DNA from: Atriophallophorus winterbourni
Lineage: Eukaryota; Platyhelminthes; Trematoda; Plagiorchiida; Microphallidae
Length of the DNA stretch: 64,000 nucleotides
NCBI GenBank assembly: GCA_013407085.1
Contig: JACCGJ010013225.1
Location: 1 to 64,000, forward strand
Direction of reading: 5' to 3'
Part shown: in pieces, positions 53,400-64,000 of the stretch
Layout: each line of letters begins with the position of its first letter
How positions within the stretch are numbered: position 1 is the stretch's first letter
The notes under the pieces: model-generated
What the model was told of the DNA's origin: nothing
The model's database searches: none
What the model saw: the letters and a program-made list of their open reading frames with translations, nothing else
Position numbers and translations under genes: made by a program

Positions 53400-53518
53400 A
53401 CATTTTTTTATCTCATATCTGTCTATGCCTGGGCAATCTGACAGCATCTTAGCCCTCATACAGTCTATGACTGTGCTTCACTTTGCCTCGACTAGGTTAG
53501 TGATTTCTTAAATCATAC
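53400..53518 (-). repeat. Repeat A, head-only copy
   Basis: Reverse complement: ATCTGTCTATGCCTGGGCAA to GTGATTTCTTAAATCATAC; diverged. Confidence 0.6.
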
Positions 53519-53544
53519 ATTGTTCACGCATAATCTTGCATTGT

Positions 53545-53745
53545 TTCCGAACTAGATGACATCTCACCGTGCTAGTGAAGCGAACCCTTACCTTACTTAC
53601 AAGATATCCGGAAACAAGAACGTGTGAAAAATACTAACTGTATACTCAATATCGAAGTGCCGTGTGCTCAACCGCAAACCGTCGAAGAAAATCTGGGCGC
53701 GTGATTAGCATTTAGCCACTTTCAGCCATGTGCAATTTGAACTAG
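53545..53745 (-). repeat. Family-B' repeat
   Basis: CATCTCACCGTGCTAGTGAA to AGCCATGTGCAATTTGAAC, the reverse of the 17,438-17,640 copy. Confidence 0.65.
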
Positions 53746-54379
53746 GAGCACATACATATAAAGACGTAATATTATATCATCGGTCTGTTAATGTTAGGTA
53801 ATTAGCCTCCTTATAACCGGAGCAGAAATAATGTGAACTTTTGACCAGCCTGACAAGAAGTCAGCAACAAAAGAATCGGAATTACGCGGTATATTTACTG
53901 ATATATAAGTTTAAATATGAGAATATGAATAACAGTATTTTTGATTGTCATTTGAACAATCACCACCTCCACCTCAGTTAACATTCATCCTCAGAATATT
54001 GTTATTTCGAATAGGTTTTTTACTCAGTCTTTCAGCTCACTTGACAAGTTCACTTAATTTAGTATTCTCGGAAGAATTCGGAAGTGTTGTTTTATGCTTG
54101 GTAACGCAACCATTATTAGAACGCAACTGAACAGAATCCTTGTTGATGATTTGATCTGCATGACGCTTGTGCAACGCTCCGTGTTCCAGATCAAGTATTT
54201 TTGCCATAGTTCTTCCGACTTTGTCTAATACGATACCGGTTCTTGAACGATAACCATTCCCACGATACTTCGACGGATCTATGTTTCAGCAGATTATATC
54301 TCGTTGCTCGAGATTTTGATAACATGGATTGTGTATTTTCAGTAGTTGAGTTGAGCTAATAAACGTTGATCATGAACAC
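53746..54379. other. Unassigned sequence
   Basis: Probably includes decayed Gypsy pol 3' sequence on the minus strand, but no block could be placed with confidence. Confidence 0.3.
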
Positions 54380-55980
54380 AATTATCGTGTGTATGAATAA
54401 CAATGTCGTTTTAATAGGCTTCCACACCTGGGAGACCATCAAGAATATTGTCCATCACATGTTGAAATACAGCTGCTGAAACAGATAATTTAACCTGAAG
54501 ATACTTAAAACGATATAATCCAAATGGTTTGTTAATGGTTGTAGCTTCACTCATTGCTGCATCAAGTGGTATATCCAAATAGGTATGAGCTAGATCGATT
54601 TTTGAGACAACACATGAACCATATACACGAGATAGGGAAGCTTTTGGCTCCTAATTGTACAATCAATCAAGCTTAATCAATCGAGCGTTCGGTGTCACTC
54701 CATAATCTCATCAAACACGTGGCGTTTGACCATCTCTTTTCATAGGCGTAACTATTGGTGTGGCACATTTGGAGACTTCCACGGAAACAAGAATACAACG
54801 TTCACGCAGATAATTAATAACTTTCTGATCAGATTTCCTTAAACCATATGCAATCGGACGACGTTTCAAAAATATAGGTTCACTATTTTTTAAATAAATA
54901 CGTTTCATTTTCATCCCAGCTGAAAGCGATGCACGCTAATGAATTAAATCTTTTATTGAACGAAAGTCATATTTTGATGGTGAAATTGCAGATAAAAAGG
55001 AAAATCAATATTGAACAGTTTCAACGATATTAAACCAAGGATAGGTGGACCAGATTTCATGACAATCAATGAATACTCAACTGGTTTTGCAGTGTCATAT
55101 CTTACTGGAATAGATCAAAATCCGACAACAGGTACAGAATGTCCGGTAACGCCGTTAATCAAAATGTCAGATTGATGAGTAGAGCTTCAGGGGCAAAACT
55201 TTGCAAGTCATTCAATGAAATTAATGATTCCACATTTCCTGTATCAAGTATAAATACTTTCAAACAACAACGACTAAATATACGTTTGCGAATATGAGAA
55301 ACGGTGGATGGTAAGACCAATAAAGATGACGATTGGATTTGATTTTCGACATTGACGACTTTCGTATCATTATTATTCACATAACATGACTTAGAATTTG
55401 GACAAACTAACGGAATATGTCCAAGTTTACCACATTTATAACATTTAGCATTACGAAATTAACAAGTAATACGAGAATGTAACTTGCCACAATATGTACA
55501 TCCCCAAACTTCTGATTGTCAAAATTGAAATTTCCCTTGCTGATTTTGCGAATTCTTTCTGGTATGACCTCGGAATCACTTTGTTGTTGTGTTCGGTTGC
55601 TTGACTAACATTTACGTTTGGAGAAATCCAAACCAAACAGATTGAGTGTCAATATCACTTTGACGATTGGTTTATTTTGTAACATCATCATAACATTCAC
55701 ATGTGAATGTTCGTTTAACAGTTTCAGAATTTGCATTATTCGCCATCAATAACTGACGATATAAATCAGATTCATTGACACCAGCGAATAAGCGATCTCT
55801 TAAATGATCATTTAGTCTATCTTCACAAGCACAACGTAAAGCTCGTGTTTGCAATTCCAGAATAAATTGAGGAATAGTTTTATTTTCGTTTCGTTGCATT
55901 GGAATAAAGCGAACACGTTTAGCAATTTCAAAAATTGTGTGTGACATAGGCTAATAAAATTGATTTCAATTCATTTGAAG
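54380..55980 (-). pseudogene. Gypsy-type LTR retrotransposon gag-protease-RT fragment
   Basis: From the high-coordinate side: gag (55,947-55,672: NKTIPQFILELQTRALRCAC, LRDRLFAGVNESDLYRQLL), a CCHC zinc knuckle CYKCGKLGHIPLVC near 55,400-55,440, protease-like KVFILDTGNVESLISLNDLQ (55,260-55,200; DTG active site), and RT start FLKRRPIAYGLRKSD, CATPIVTPMKRDGQ (54,870-54,720), then AAVFQHVMDNILDGLPGVEA near 54,470-54,420. AYLDDI is damaged (stop for Leu, Asn for the first Asp). No LTRs were found. Confidence 0.85.
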
Positions 55981-56330
55981 TCAACTTAGCAGGTGTCATA
56001 AGAATTGATAAATTTTCCAACAGAGAATAAGCTGAAGTACGGAAATGCGCACTTATAATTAAATCAGTCATTTTGCCCTTAGTAAGACATCAAAGTTCAA
56101 ACGCTTCCAGATAATCTTCGATTTCTCTGGGGGTTCCACGAATATTGAGAGATCCGAAATTTTGAGGACATGACAGCTAATCGCGACGACAATTGAAATG
56201 AATTGGATTGTATTGAATAAAACTACCAACCCAATAATAGAAGTGAGCAAAAACCACTCTCAGTATTTTATTTAGGCGGTATATAAATTGATGAGTATTA
56301 GTTTAACAAAGAGAATATGAATTAGTAGTC

Positions 56331-56770
56331 ACAAATATGAACAACATATTCTCTAAATATCCTTTAAACAACAATGCCCACCAGATCTAATCAGTGTTAG
56401 CTTACACTCTATCGATGGGAAGATCTGACACGGATATTTGTTCGGTTGGGCGACAACAACAGATGTTGCTGGCTTCTTCTGGACTGGTCGGGCAAACAAA
56501 GCTACTCAAATGTGCCAGTCTGGAAAACAGTTCATAAACGCTTAATTGCAATCGGTCAAACGGTGGACGGTAGCCAAGGTCGTTAAGACGTGGGACTGCA
56601 ATAGTGATGGTAGGGGGTTCGAACCCCACATGAAACGGAAGGATATGCACTGCTGATGAGCTCAAATAAGAGCAAAACCCGAGTCCAGTGCTTCCATTAT
56701 GGACCGTCATGATCAACTTTGTGAATAGTTCGATGAGCCTGGCACGGATGAGTAGTCACAAATATGAAAA
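56331..56770 (+). mobile_element. Hammerhead SINE/satellite unit, uninterrupted copy
   Basis: 427-bp unit between two copies of AGTAGTCACAAATATGA (56,325-56,341 and 56,752-56,768). tRNA-like A box TAGCCAAGG at 56,571 and B box GGTTCGAACCC at 56,616-56,626, the hammerhead at 56,647-56,691 and the shared tail to CACGGATG. Homologous over its whole length to the copy at 18,843-19,550. Confidence 0.85.
56647..56691 (+). ncRNA. Hammerhead ribozyme with one core mutation
   Basis: Stem I GCACTG (56,647-56,652) and CAGTGC (56,686-56,691) pair perfectly. Core CTGATGA (56,653-56,659), stem II GCTC/GAGC around AAATAA, then AAAA where GAAA is needed (56,74-position G to A at 56,674), stem III ACCCGAGT and cleavage expected after C56,685. 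The lost core G probably inactivates it. Confidence 0.85.
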
Positions 56771-56784
56771 ACAGTATAATTGAT

Positions 56785-57015
56785 TAGAGTAATGTGTTGC
56801 TCACATCCCCCGCACTTACACTCCACTACCGGTTTCGGGCTGTTTGCAGTCATCAGGTGGATAGAGTAAGAGTAGGTTCAGTGAGCCTTGAAAAAGTGGA
56901 TGTGAGCAACACATTACTTTGGTCATCCATAATGGCCTTGAGTGCTTGACCAATATTCACTTTGTGATTCTGTGTTTGAACATTGTGGTTCGTTGTACGC
57001 ACCCTATGTAACAGT
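56785..57015. repeat. Repeat D, rearranged copy with inverted ends
   Basis: TAATGTGTTGCTCACATCC at about 56,791 is inverted at about 56,899-56,917, with the middle (ACTCCACTACCGGTTTCGGG, AGGTTCAGTGAGCC) between. It continues as reverse-orientation repeat D to about 57,015. Confidence 0.7.
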
Positions 57016-57179
57016 GGCATTCAAGTATAAATTAGTATTATTGGTTGTTATTCAAACACACAAACAATTCAAACACCACAATAACGCCACAGGGAATCCG
57101 CTGATTAGGTGAAGTGACACCGTTAACGTGAACTGAAAAGGTGCGATCAGAGCAAAAAGAACGAAACCAGCGTAATTAA

Positions 57180-57575
57180 GGCTTATAAATACCTAAATAT
57201 GATAACTTCAAAATGAGTAGCGTGTATGGGAACCCGATTGAAGGCGTTGATCATGTCTAGAAATACAATAATCACTGCTAATACTTGGTCTAGAGAAATG
57301 GTTATGTGATTAAATTATTCCAATTGGCAGGTTACACAAGACTTCTGGTTTAAGAAACCATATTGGACTGAAGAGAACGCCTCTGAGCCAAGGTAGTCCA
57401 ACAAAGATTCATTAATTAACTTTTCAAATAACCTAGAGAGAATATGAGTATGTTTAATAGGGCGATGATTCGTAACGAGGTTCGAATAACCTGATTTTAA
57501 ACGGGGGATATTAACAGAGTGTTTTCGATGGGTTGGAAAAATTCCGGATTTGAAAGAAATATTAAAAACATTCAA
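57180..57575 (-). pseudogene. Non-LTR reverse transcriptase fragment
   Basis: FNISFKSGIFPTHRKHSVNI, PRLKSGYSNLVTNHRPIK, RLFEKLINESLLDYLGSEAF, VQYGFLNQKSCVTCQLE, then IVFLDMINAFNRVP toward 57,240. RT fingers of a jockey/CR1-like element. Confidence 0.8.
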
Positions 57576-57602
57576 AAAGCGTAAGGAACAATCTTCGCCT
57601 TT

Positions 57603-58057
57603 GTTGCATAGGGTTCTTACAACGAACCACGATGTTCAAACACAGAATCACATAGTTATTCGTGGTCAAGCACTTAAGGCGATTATGGATGACCAAAGTG
57701 ATGTGTTGCTCACATCCCCCGAGATTACACTCCACTACCGGTTTCTGGCTGTTTGCCCTATCGGGTGGAGACAGTAAGCTTAGGTTCAGTGAGCCTTGAA
57801 ACAGTGGATAAACGGTAAACAAGGTAATACTTGAATGCCACTGTTGCATCGGGTTCGTACAACGAACCACGATGTTTAAACACAGAATCACATAGTGATT
57901 CGTGGTCAAGCACTCAAGGCGCTTATGGATGACCAAAGTGATGTGTTGCTCACATACCCCGAAATTACACTCCACTACCGGTTTCAGGCTGTTTGCCCTA
58001 ATCGGGTGGAGACATTAAGATTAGGTTCAGTGAGCCTTGAAAAAGTGGATAAATGGT
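57603..58057 (+). repeat. Tandem repeat D, two units of about 240 bp
   Basis: Units 57,603-57,842 and 57,843-58,057 both run from GTTGCAT.GGGTTC through ACGAACCACGATGTT, TGATGTGTTGCTCACAT and ACTCCACTACCGGTTTC to CCTTGAAA.AGTGGATAAA. The second unit is cut short. Confidence 0.88.
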
Positions 58058-58236
58058 ATTTCCGACTTGCAAGGATGACGACGGCTGTTGCTGGAATTTC
58101 GAATGTGGAATATTTTGTCCAGGGGGTGGGAAAAACTCTTGAGATTTTTGTATGCGAGAATGTGATCACCTCAGGTTCTCCTTTATGCACGTGTGCTCAG
58201 CTACATTTGTCCGTGTCTTCCGGCGAATGTCGTAGT

Positions 58237-58539
58237 TTAGAGTCCATTAACAAGCTTTGAAGCTCTCTGATATATGCTATCCAGAAGTAAAATGTGTTTT
58301 GAAAGCCATGGTGTCCAGGCTTGTGCAGCATAGTCTAGAACCAGGTGTATATATGTGTCCATCATGAGAGCAAAACACTTCCGGGAAGAACGTCCAAATA
58401 TCCGTCGTAATATATCGAACACCAGAGACGTGATTTTGTAAACGGCTTCGCATTGTTTACCATTTTTGAAACTACCGCAAGTCCAGACGCTCAGGTATTT
58501 TTCTTCCTTTTTACCTGTTATATTATTCGTAGTTCCCAT
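58237..58539 (-). pseudogene. Non-LTR RT C-terminal fragment
   Basis: YLSVWTCGSFKNGKQCEAVY, FGRSSRKCFALMMDTYIHLV, LDYAAQAWTPWLSKHILLLD match the post-palm region of CR1/jockey-like RTs. Separate from the 57.2-57.6 kb piece because the order is not collinear. Confidence 0.75.
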
Positions 58540-59198
58540 ATTATTCTGTGGGTTTTGTAAAACTGTATGCTTTTTAGACCATTACAATTGAATTTAATTG
58601 AATACATCCCAAATATAAATTCTGGGATCATAAAAGGTAGCACACAGGAACTGACAAATTTCTTTGATTTAATAGTTGATATTATGGGGAAGTTATAACG
58701 CAATTTTCAGCAATTTCGTTCGTGATGTCAAGAATTTGATGAGCCATCTGTCAAAACGTGATACATCAAACAGGTTAAATATTGCATTCGAAAAATAGGA
58801 AAGGGTTAGATAACGTAAAGATTACCACACACAATCTCTTATCCTCAGATGAGAATGAACCTGTTACACTGAGATGTTATCAGTGTATTTTACTTCAGTT
58901 TCATTACAGCCTACTCTTAGCCTGAAAGTAGAGTCGTTAGAGCTTTTCCAGTCGACCAATCGGACTTCTAATAGGTTTCGAATTTTTTGGATGCCTTTAT
59001 GATATGATTTGAAGACATGTGTTTTTGTTTTTATCAGAAACGACCAAGTTCGCAAACTCCTGCATCCTCAATACACTTGAAGATTCCTGGTGATTGTCAG
59101 ACAAACCAAATATTTTGTAATGGACAAAAATGGTACGCAAAATGCGGTTGGAATAGACTGTTTAAAAGCTGATATCATGCCATTTATAATAGCTGTCT
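58540..59198. other. Unassigned sequence
   Basis: No recognisable gene or repeat. Confidence 0.3.
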
Positions 59199-59747
59199 GT
59201 GAAGACAAAGATGATGGCATACAGCGCGTGCCTACTAAACGTTTTACTGTACGGTAGTGAAATCTGGACCACCCACACAAGGCACGAACGGAAGCTGAAT
59301 GCTTTCCATCTACGAAGCATCCGTCGTATGTTGAACATATCGTGGATGGACAGAATGACTAATGCTGAAGTGCTTTCAAAAGCTGGTCTACAGAGCATGT
59401 TCACTCTATTGCGACAGCGCCGCCTGCGCTGGCTTGGTCATGTCTATAGGATGGAAAATGGTCGTATTCCGAAAGATCTACTCTACGGTGAGCTGCAACT
59501 AGGAAGTCGACCATTGGGCAGACCGCAATTGCGGTACAAAGACGTTTACAAAAGAAATATGAAAGTTCTTGGCATTGAACCCGCGAGTTGGGAAGAACTT
59601 GCTCTTGACCGCTCACATCGGAGGCATTGTGTTAAGTGTCGTCTGCAAGCTGGGGAGGAGCAGATACAGCTCTTGACTGCTGAACGCAGATCACGCCGAC
59701 GGCGTGCAACTGATGCAATACAACCGAGATCTGACTATCGTTGCTAG
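59199..59747 (+). pseudogene. RTE-like RT C-terminal domain, long open frame
   Basis: 182 open codons: LLNVLLYGSEIWTTHTRHER, LNAFHLRSIRRMLNISWMDR, QRRLRWLGHVYRMENGRIPK, DLLYGELQLGSRPLGRPQLR, YKDVYKRNMKVLGIEP. This C-terminal block follows RT in RTE-like elements of many animals. The frame is undamaged here, but the RT domain is missing upstream, so this is a 5'-truncated insertion. A short 3' UTR motif near 59,830-59,870 (GTACATCTATGGTCGACATC) recurs inverted near 43,990-44,035. Confidence 0.85.
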
Positions 59748-59889
59748 CGCTGTGGGAGAGATTGTTCCTCCCTAATCGAACTGTTTAGCCATTCGAAAAG
59801 CTCTAGAACATGAAAATTCAAGCAGTGATGTACATCTATGGTCGACATCGACCGAAGGAGGCCAACATATTAGCTTGAGAGTTTATCTA

Positions 59890-60794
59890 ATTGCTTATCA
59901 AAAATCACATCGGGACGTGTGTTATATATATTAATTAGATAAGAATACCGGTTCGAAAAAAATATGTAATTTGTATCGTATTTATTTATCATAAACGGAC
60001 GAAGTTGCGCGTGATGCACACGTCTTCAGCTTGTAAGCAGTTCAACTACTAAAGTGTTGATTTGCAAAATTTTTCAACAGCAATTGGTAATCAGACTCGT
60101 GAAAACACTGGTGGAATTTCATACACAATAGGAGGAATCTTGAGTTAGATAGCGATGTCACAACGAAACAGAGAATTCTCATGTGCTTGTTAATGTACCA
60201 TTTTGACACACAAGTTGCACTCCCGGTATGAAAATTCCTAGAGAAACCTAACGTCTGGAATATACAAGTCTAGAAACCAGTTATACACCTCTAAAGAGAT
60301 ATAGATCTCTTATTATTGGACATTTGATCAAATTTTACCGTTTTACACATCTACTTGTTATTTTTAAGGTGGTTTCGTTAGTTCAACTTCTCTGCATTTT
60401 CCAATTCCTTTTGCAACCCAAAGTATTTAATGAGTTTCCGGGTATCCAAAACCCAATTCAATCAACTATCTGATGGGTAATTAACCAAAACAGCGCAGCT
60501 GGATCCTCTGTGAAGTTAAATGTTATGAGTGTTGTTAACCATTCTAATGTCATGAAAATTTTTAATGTTGATTTAAATCTCTTGAAATATGTTTGAGTCC
60601 AATCAAGTAGTCATTATTATGACTATATATCCGAAAGCAATCGATATGAGCAGTTTTGGATAGCGTTTAATTCAGACAAAAAAGCTTCGCCAGACCAGAG
60701 GTATTTTGTCAGAACAACGTTAAAACGTTGTACCCCATCCACTATCTCAAAATAGTCGTTTCACTTCTAGGTTATAAAAAATATTAATTAAAAT
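59890..60794. other. Unassigned AT-rich sequence
   Basis: No recognisable gene or repeat. Confidence 0.3.
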
Positions 60795-61310
60795 TTGTAC
60801 AGAATTTCAAATTTGATTAATATATGTCCGTCGCAGTGCCAATTGCCATCTAATAAGCATTGTTTAATCATCGATTATGTTTTTAACCACATTTGTAACA
60901 GCATTGGGAATTTCAGATTCATCCGTGTGCTGGAGTTCCATACGCCGAACCATCCCTTACAGGATTTATTCACGCGAAGGGATACGAGGAGTTATCGGAC
61001 CCATGAATATGTGCTGGTTGTACCCCATTCCCGCCTAAAATGTAGAAGGTATTTTTACTCTGTCCGTGTCTGTTTTACTTGGAACAGTTTACCTTCAACC
61101 GTTGCTCACGCCACTAACTTGCATGACTTTAAAACGAAATTAGACGAATTTTTATTGCATTATTCGTTTCCAGAACACTTAATATACTGTTTAATCTATG
61201 TTCTTATATTGTTGATACACTTAAATTTTAATTTTTACCATCCTATGGTTGTTGTTAAGCTTGTTGCTTTTTAGACCATTAAAAACCTTGAACTACCTTG
61301 AATAAGGCTT
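60795..61310 (+). pseudogene. Non-LTR retrotransposon 3' coding end and tail
   Basis: TRSYRTHEYVLVVPHSRLKC, RRYFYSVRVCFTWNSLPSTV, LHDFKTKLDEFLLHY, then stop at about 61,274 and a tail with repeated CTTGAA (ACCTTGAACTACCTTGAA). WNSLP followed by FKxKL is the usual C-terminal signature of jockey/RTE-like RTs. Upstream coding is lost. Confidence 0.75.
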
Positions 61311-63560
61311 AGTGCTACGCCGCACCACCTCCTTATTGTCAAAGCCTACGCTTTGGCCAGTGGCCAGCATATGTTCACCTGATGCTGAATTCCAGATTAT
61401 TGTCTGATAGTCCCTCTCATCCTGCAGACATGGGTTAACGCGTTTATCGTGCTCTTTAATCCTTGTGTGAAGTTCCTTGATAGTCTATTCGATGTTGACA
61501 CCGGAGCAATGTTACACATGTGTCTATAAGAGCAATTAGACGAGCTGTATAAATGTAAGCTATACTGCAGGTTTTTGTTTCAAACGTATAAGGTTGTCCT
61601 AAACCGCTCTTACCAAGTGCATTCAAATTGATTTAAATAAGTTACATTGTAATTTGCGTGAATTCAAATAAAGGATGTCAGACTTCTTTATCTAATAATG
61701 TTTTGGAGATTAGAAAGTAAAGGTAATTGTGAATTTTACTTGGTAACATCAAACTTCTATTATACATTGAATTCGTTATTGTTCATTGTATGGATTTATT
61801 AATATTAGTTCGAGTGCCTTCGTGCTGCATATTAATAAAATCTGACTTCAAACAAAAAATTACTATCCTGCTGTTTCTGGAATGTTTAAAAAATATTCCA
61901 AACAATTACCAGTGCTACAATGCACTGGTTTTGGGACTTCGCCTTGTCCCCATATGGAAGCTAAATTTCAATGAGGATTTATCCTCGAAGTCGAAATTCA
62001 TGTTAATAATTTATGGCCAGTATTTAGCTCGCATGTTAAACTTTCGGAAAACTCGTAGCACGTGTTACACGACAATTCACGTTTTGTGTGTCGGTCCAAT
62101 ACCTGGCTGATCATATGTGAATAGGCACATACAATTATGCGTATGGTAAACTGTTAATATAGGCATGGAGGCACTACTCATTGTTTTGAGCCAACTGACA
62201 ACAATTATTAACGATTTCTCTATGAAGAAATTCATGATTTATTTAGGTAGATACCTGAATACACTTGAGTGTCAGGTTTATCGCGTCAAACCTTTTAGTC
62301 TGATCCACAAAACGCGTTTTCGGGTATTTAGATTCCTAATATTAATCACGCACAACTCTTACCTCATTGTTTTGTTCTAAGTTTGAAATAATGAGAACTT
62401 GAAAATGATGTCACAAATCATATTTAACGAATCATTCTAACAAATAAAGGTATATGGTTTCTCATTAACTTGCTAAATTTGCTCGAAATAATTACAGTTA
62501 CACCAATATAATTACAATTTAAGTTTCATTATTGTTTAGCTTACAATAGTATATGTGTGAGTATATGGTTGCTGCTCCTGAAAATATTGCTCATATCATA
62601 TTATTTTCATGAAGTAGAACTTGATTTGGATTTCCGGGATGCCAACATAGGTCTCACATTCATTTTTTATTACCCTACAATGCATTACACAACCACACAA
62701 ACATGCATGACCATTGGACTATAGGACCACGCCACCCATTACACTTGACTCGGTAATTTTAAGACTAATGCAGTAATCGTGACTCATAACTATGGAGTTT
62801 ACCGGCTGATGTTAAAAACATTTTAATTGTTGATATCCAAAGAAAAACAGTGATTAAGAGCAAGTATTTGCAGATTCACGGAATAAATTGAAATAAATGT
62901 CGTCAACGTGGCGCAACAGTTCACGGGAATGTTGCTTTTCGGTCCTTGCAAATCTGAACATTTCCTGAAATTCAAGCAGATCAAATCATTGAAATACGCA
63001 CCAATATTAAACAGTTAAGACTAAATTTAACAAAGTATGGAGGATTTGAACAGTACATAAATCAACATTAATCTATGAATGTGCTCAATTTTGCCAATTA
63101 TTGAAACCCACACACTGAGTTACCGATTACGTAAAGTAGCGTGGATGTTAATATTCTAACGATTATGATGAAAGTGAATTCTTATTTGAAAATGCACACG
63201 ATTACGACTTTAATAAATAATTTTAATCGGATAAAAAGTATTTCGATTTTTGATATATCAAGGAATCTGTCATATCTCATTTTGTGCGATAGCTATTGTT
63301 CCACATACCTGTAAATTGAAAAGCAGTAGCAGTGCTTTCCATACCAAAATATATTTCTACACAGAGAATCACAAGCCCAATCAGCATAATATCCGGCGTT
63401 CTGATCAAATCATTCACTACCAAACCTGCACGCATTTACAGAATAGTTTCTCACTGTGTGCTGCTCTGACTGAGTCCCTCAATTTGATGGTCATTGTAAA
63501 CTAAATGTCTAAACTTTATGGTCAAGTAACATTGGTGCTAGAATAATAATGCGGTAGGAT
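61311..63560. other. Unassigned AT-rich sequence
   Basis: About 2.2 kb without recognised coding, repeat or RNA features; short open frames only. Confidence 0.3.
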
Positions 63561-63565
63561 TATGC

Positions 63566-63909
63566 TACCTAGACTTACAACAGACATTTGTTTCAGTGAA
63601 GTACTAGTTTTTCATCAAGAAATGGCTTTGATAGGAGAATTTAATTGTAGTTATTTAGGGATCCATATGACCTATCTGGTCTATAATTTCAACATTTGAA
63701 AGGCTGCCTAGTAGAACGCCTTATGACTCGTTGCTTGATACTCTGCTACCTAGACTAACAACAAACAGTTTATTCCTCAAGAAGTAGATAGGATTGAATA
63801 ATTTCATAGTAGTTATTTAGGCTTACAACTGACCAATTTCATCCATTATGCGAAAATTAGAAGGACTGGCTAGTGGAACGCCTTATGATTCGTTGCTTGA
63901 ATCTCTGCA
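63566..63909 (+). repeat. 180-bp tandem repeat, about two units
   Basis: CTACCTAGACT.ACAACA.AC begins at 63,566 and 63,746. Both units share GTAGTTATTTAGG and the end GAACGCCTTATGA.TCGTTGCTTGA. The second unit is slightly shorter and diverged. Confidence 0.8.
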
Positions 63910-64000
63910 ATTTAAATCATTGTTATTAACCTGGCAGCTCGCTAAAGTTTACTTTGGTTTTGAATTTCAGAGAACGTGAAAATCTCGTGTTCAATAACAT

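Noticed and set aside
57180..58539. One continuous minus-strand RT from 57.2 to 58.5 kb
   Set aside because: The C-terminal piece lies upstream of the N-terminal piece on the minus strand, so they are separate fragments.
59199..59747. A 182-codon open frame that could be taken for a host gene
   Set aside because: The blocks RLRWLGHVYRM and GRPQLRYKDV belong to the C-terminal domain of RTE-like retrotransposons.

Overview
This is a gene-poor, repeat-dense stretch of a metazoan nuclear genome. The most likely source is a flatworm of the trematode (fluke) type. That rests on the mix of CR1-like and RTE-like non-LTR retrotransposons, BEL/Pao and Gypsy LTR elements and a Penelope-like element, and on a tRNA-promoter repeat carrying a hammerhead ribozyme that resembles the schistosome Sm-alpha family. 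No operon, rRNA, CRISPR or prokaryotic feature is visible. The taxonomic call is inference; the element families are read from protein motifs.

Only two host genes are well supported. A spliced plus-strand gene (about 18,486-26,631) encodes a goliath/RNF130/RNF150-type PA-TM-RING E3 ubiquitin ligase. Six exons can be joined in phase (TM exon, two exons forming the RING-H2, then a long tail ending in a short last exon), while the 5' exons with signal peptide and PA domain were not found. A minus-strand intronless gene (32,236-32,820) encodes prefoldin subunit 3 (VBP1). A possible C-terminal coding piece of unknown identity lies just downstream of VBP1 at 31,986-32,159.

Layout: 1-6.1 kb, two tail-to-tail copies of one CR1-like element, the minus copy with both ORFs nearly intact. 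6.1-10 kb, a CR1 fragment and an internally deleted BEL/Pao element. 10-16.9 kb, another CR1-like element on the minus strand, split by a 3.67-kb BEL/Pao element with matching LTRs and a 5-bp target duplication. 17-27 kb, the RING gene with introns full of short repeats, including a hammerhead SINE itself split by another SINE. 27.9-31.1 kb, RTE and Gypsy fragments; the RTE reverse transcriptase has its catalytic motif replaced by 66 bp of VBP1-like sequence. 32-46 kb, VBP1 and a mosaic of RTE/CR1 fragments and inverted repeats. 46.7-53.4 kb, a plus-strand non-LTR element interrupted by a 3.96-kb Penelope-like insertion flanked by a 14-bp target duplication and bearing hammerhead ribozymes. 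53.4-64 kb, a Gypsy fragment, a second hammerhead SINE, a roughly 240-bp tandem repeat, more non-LTR pieces, and a 180-bp tandem repeat at the end.

The most interesting theme is self-cleaving RNA: two unrelated element classes (a 427-bp pol III repeat and a Penelope-like element) carry minimal type I hammerhead motifs with palindromic stem III sequences. Both occur as unit-plus or multi-terminal structures.
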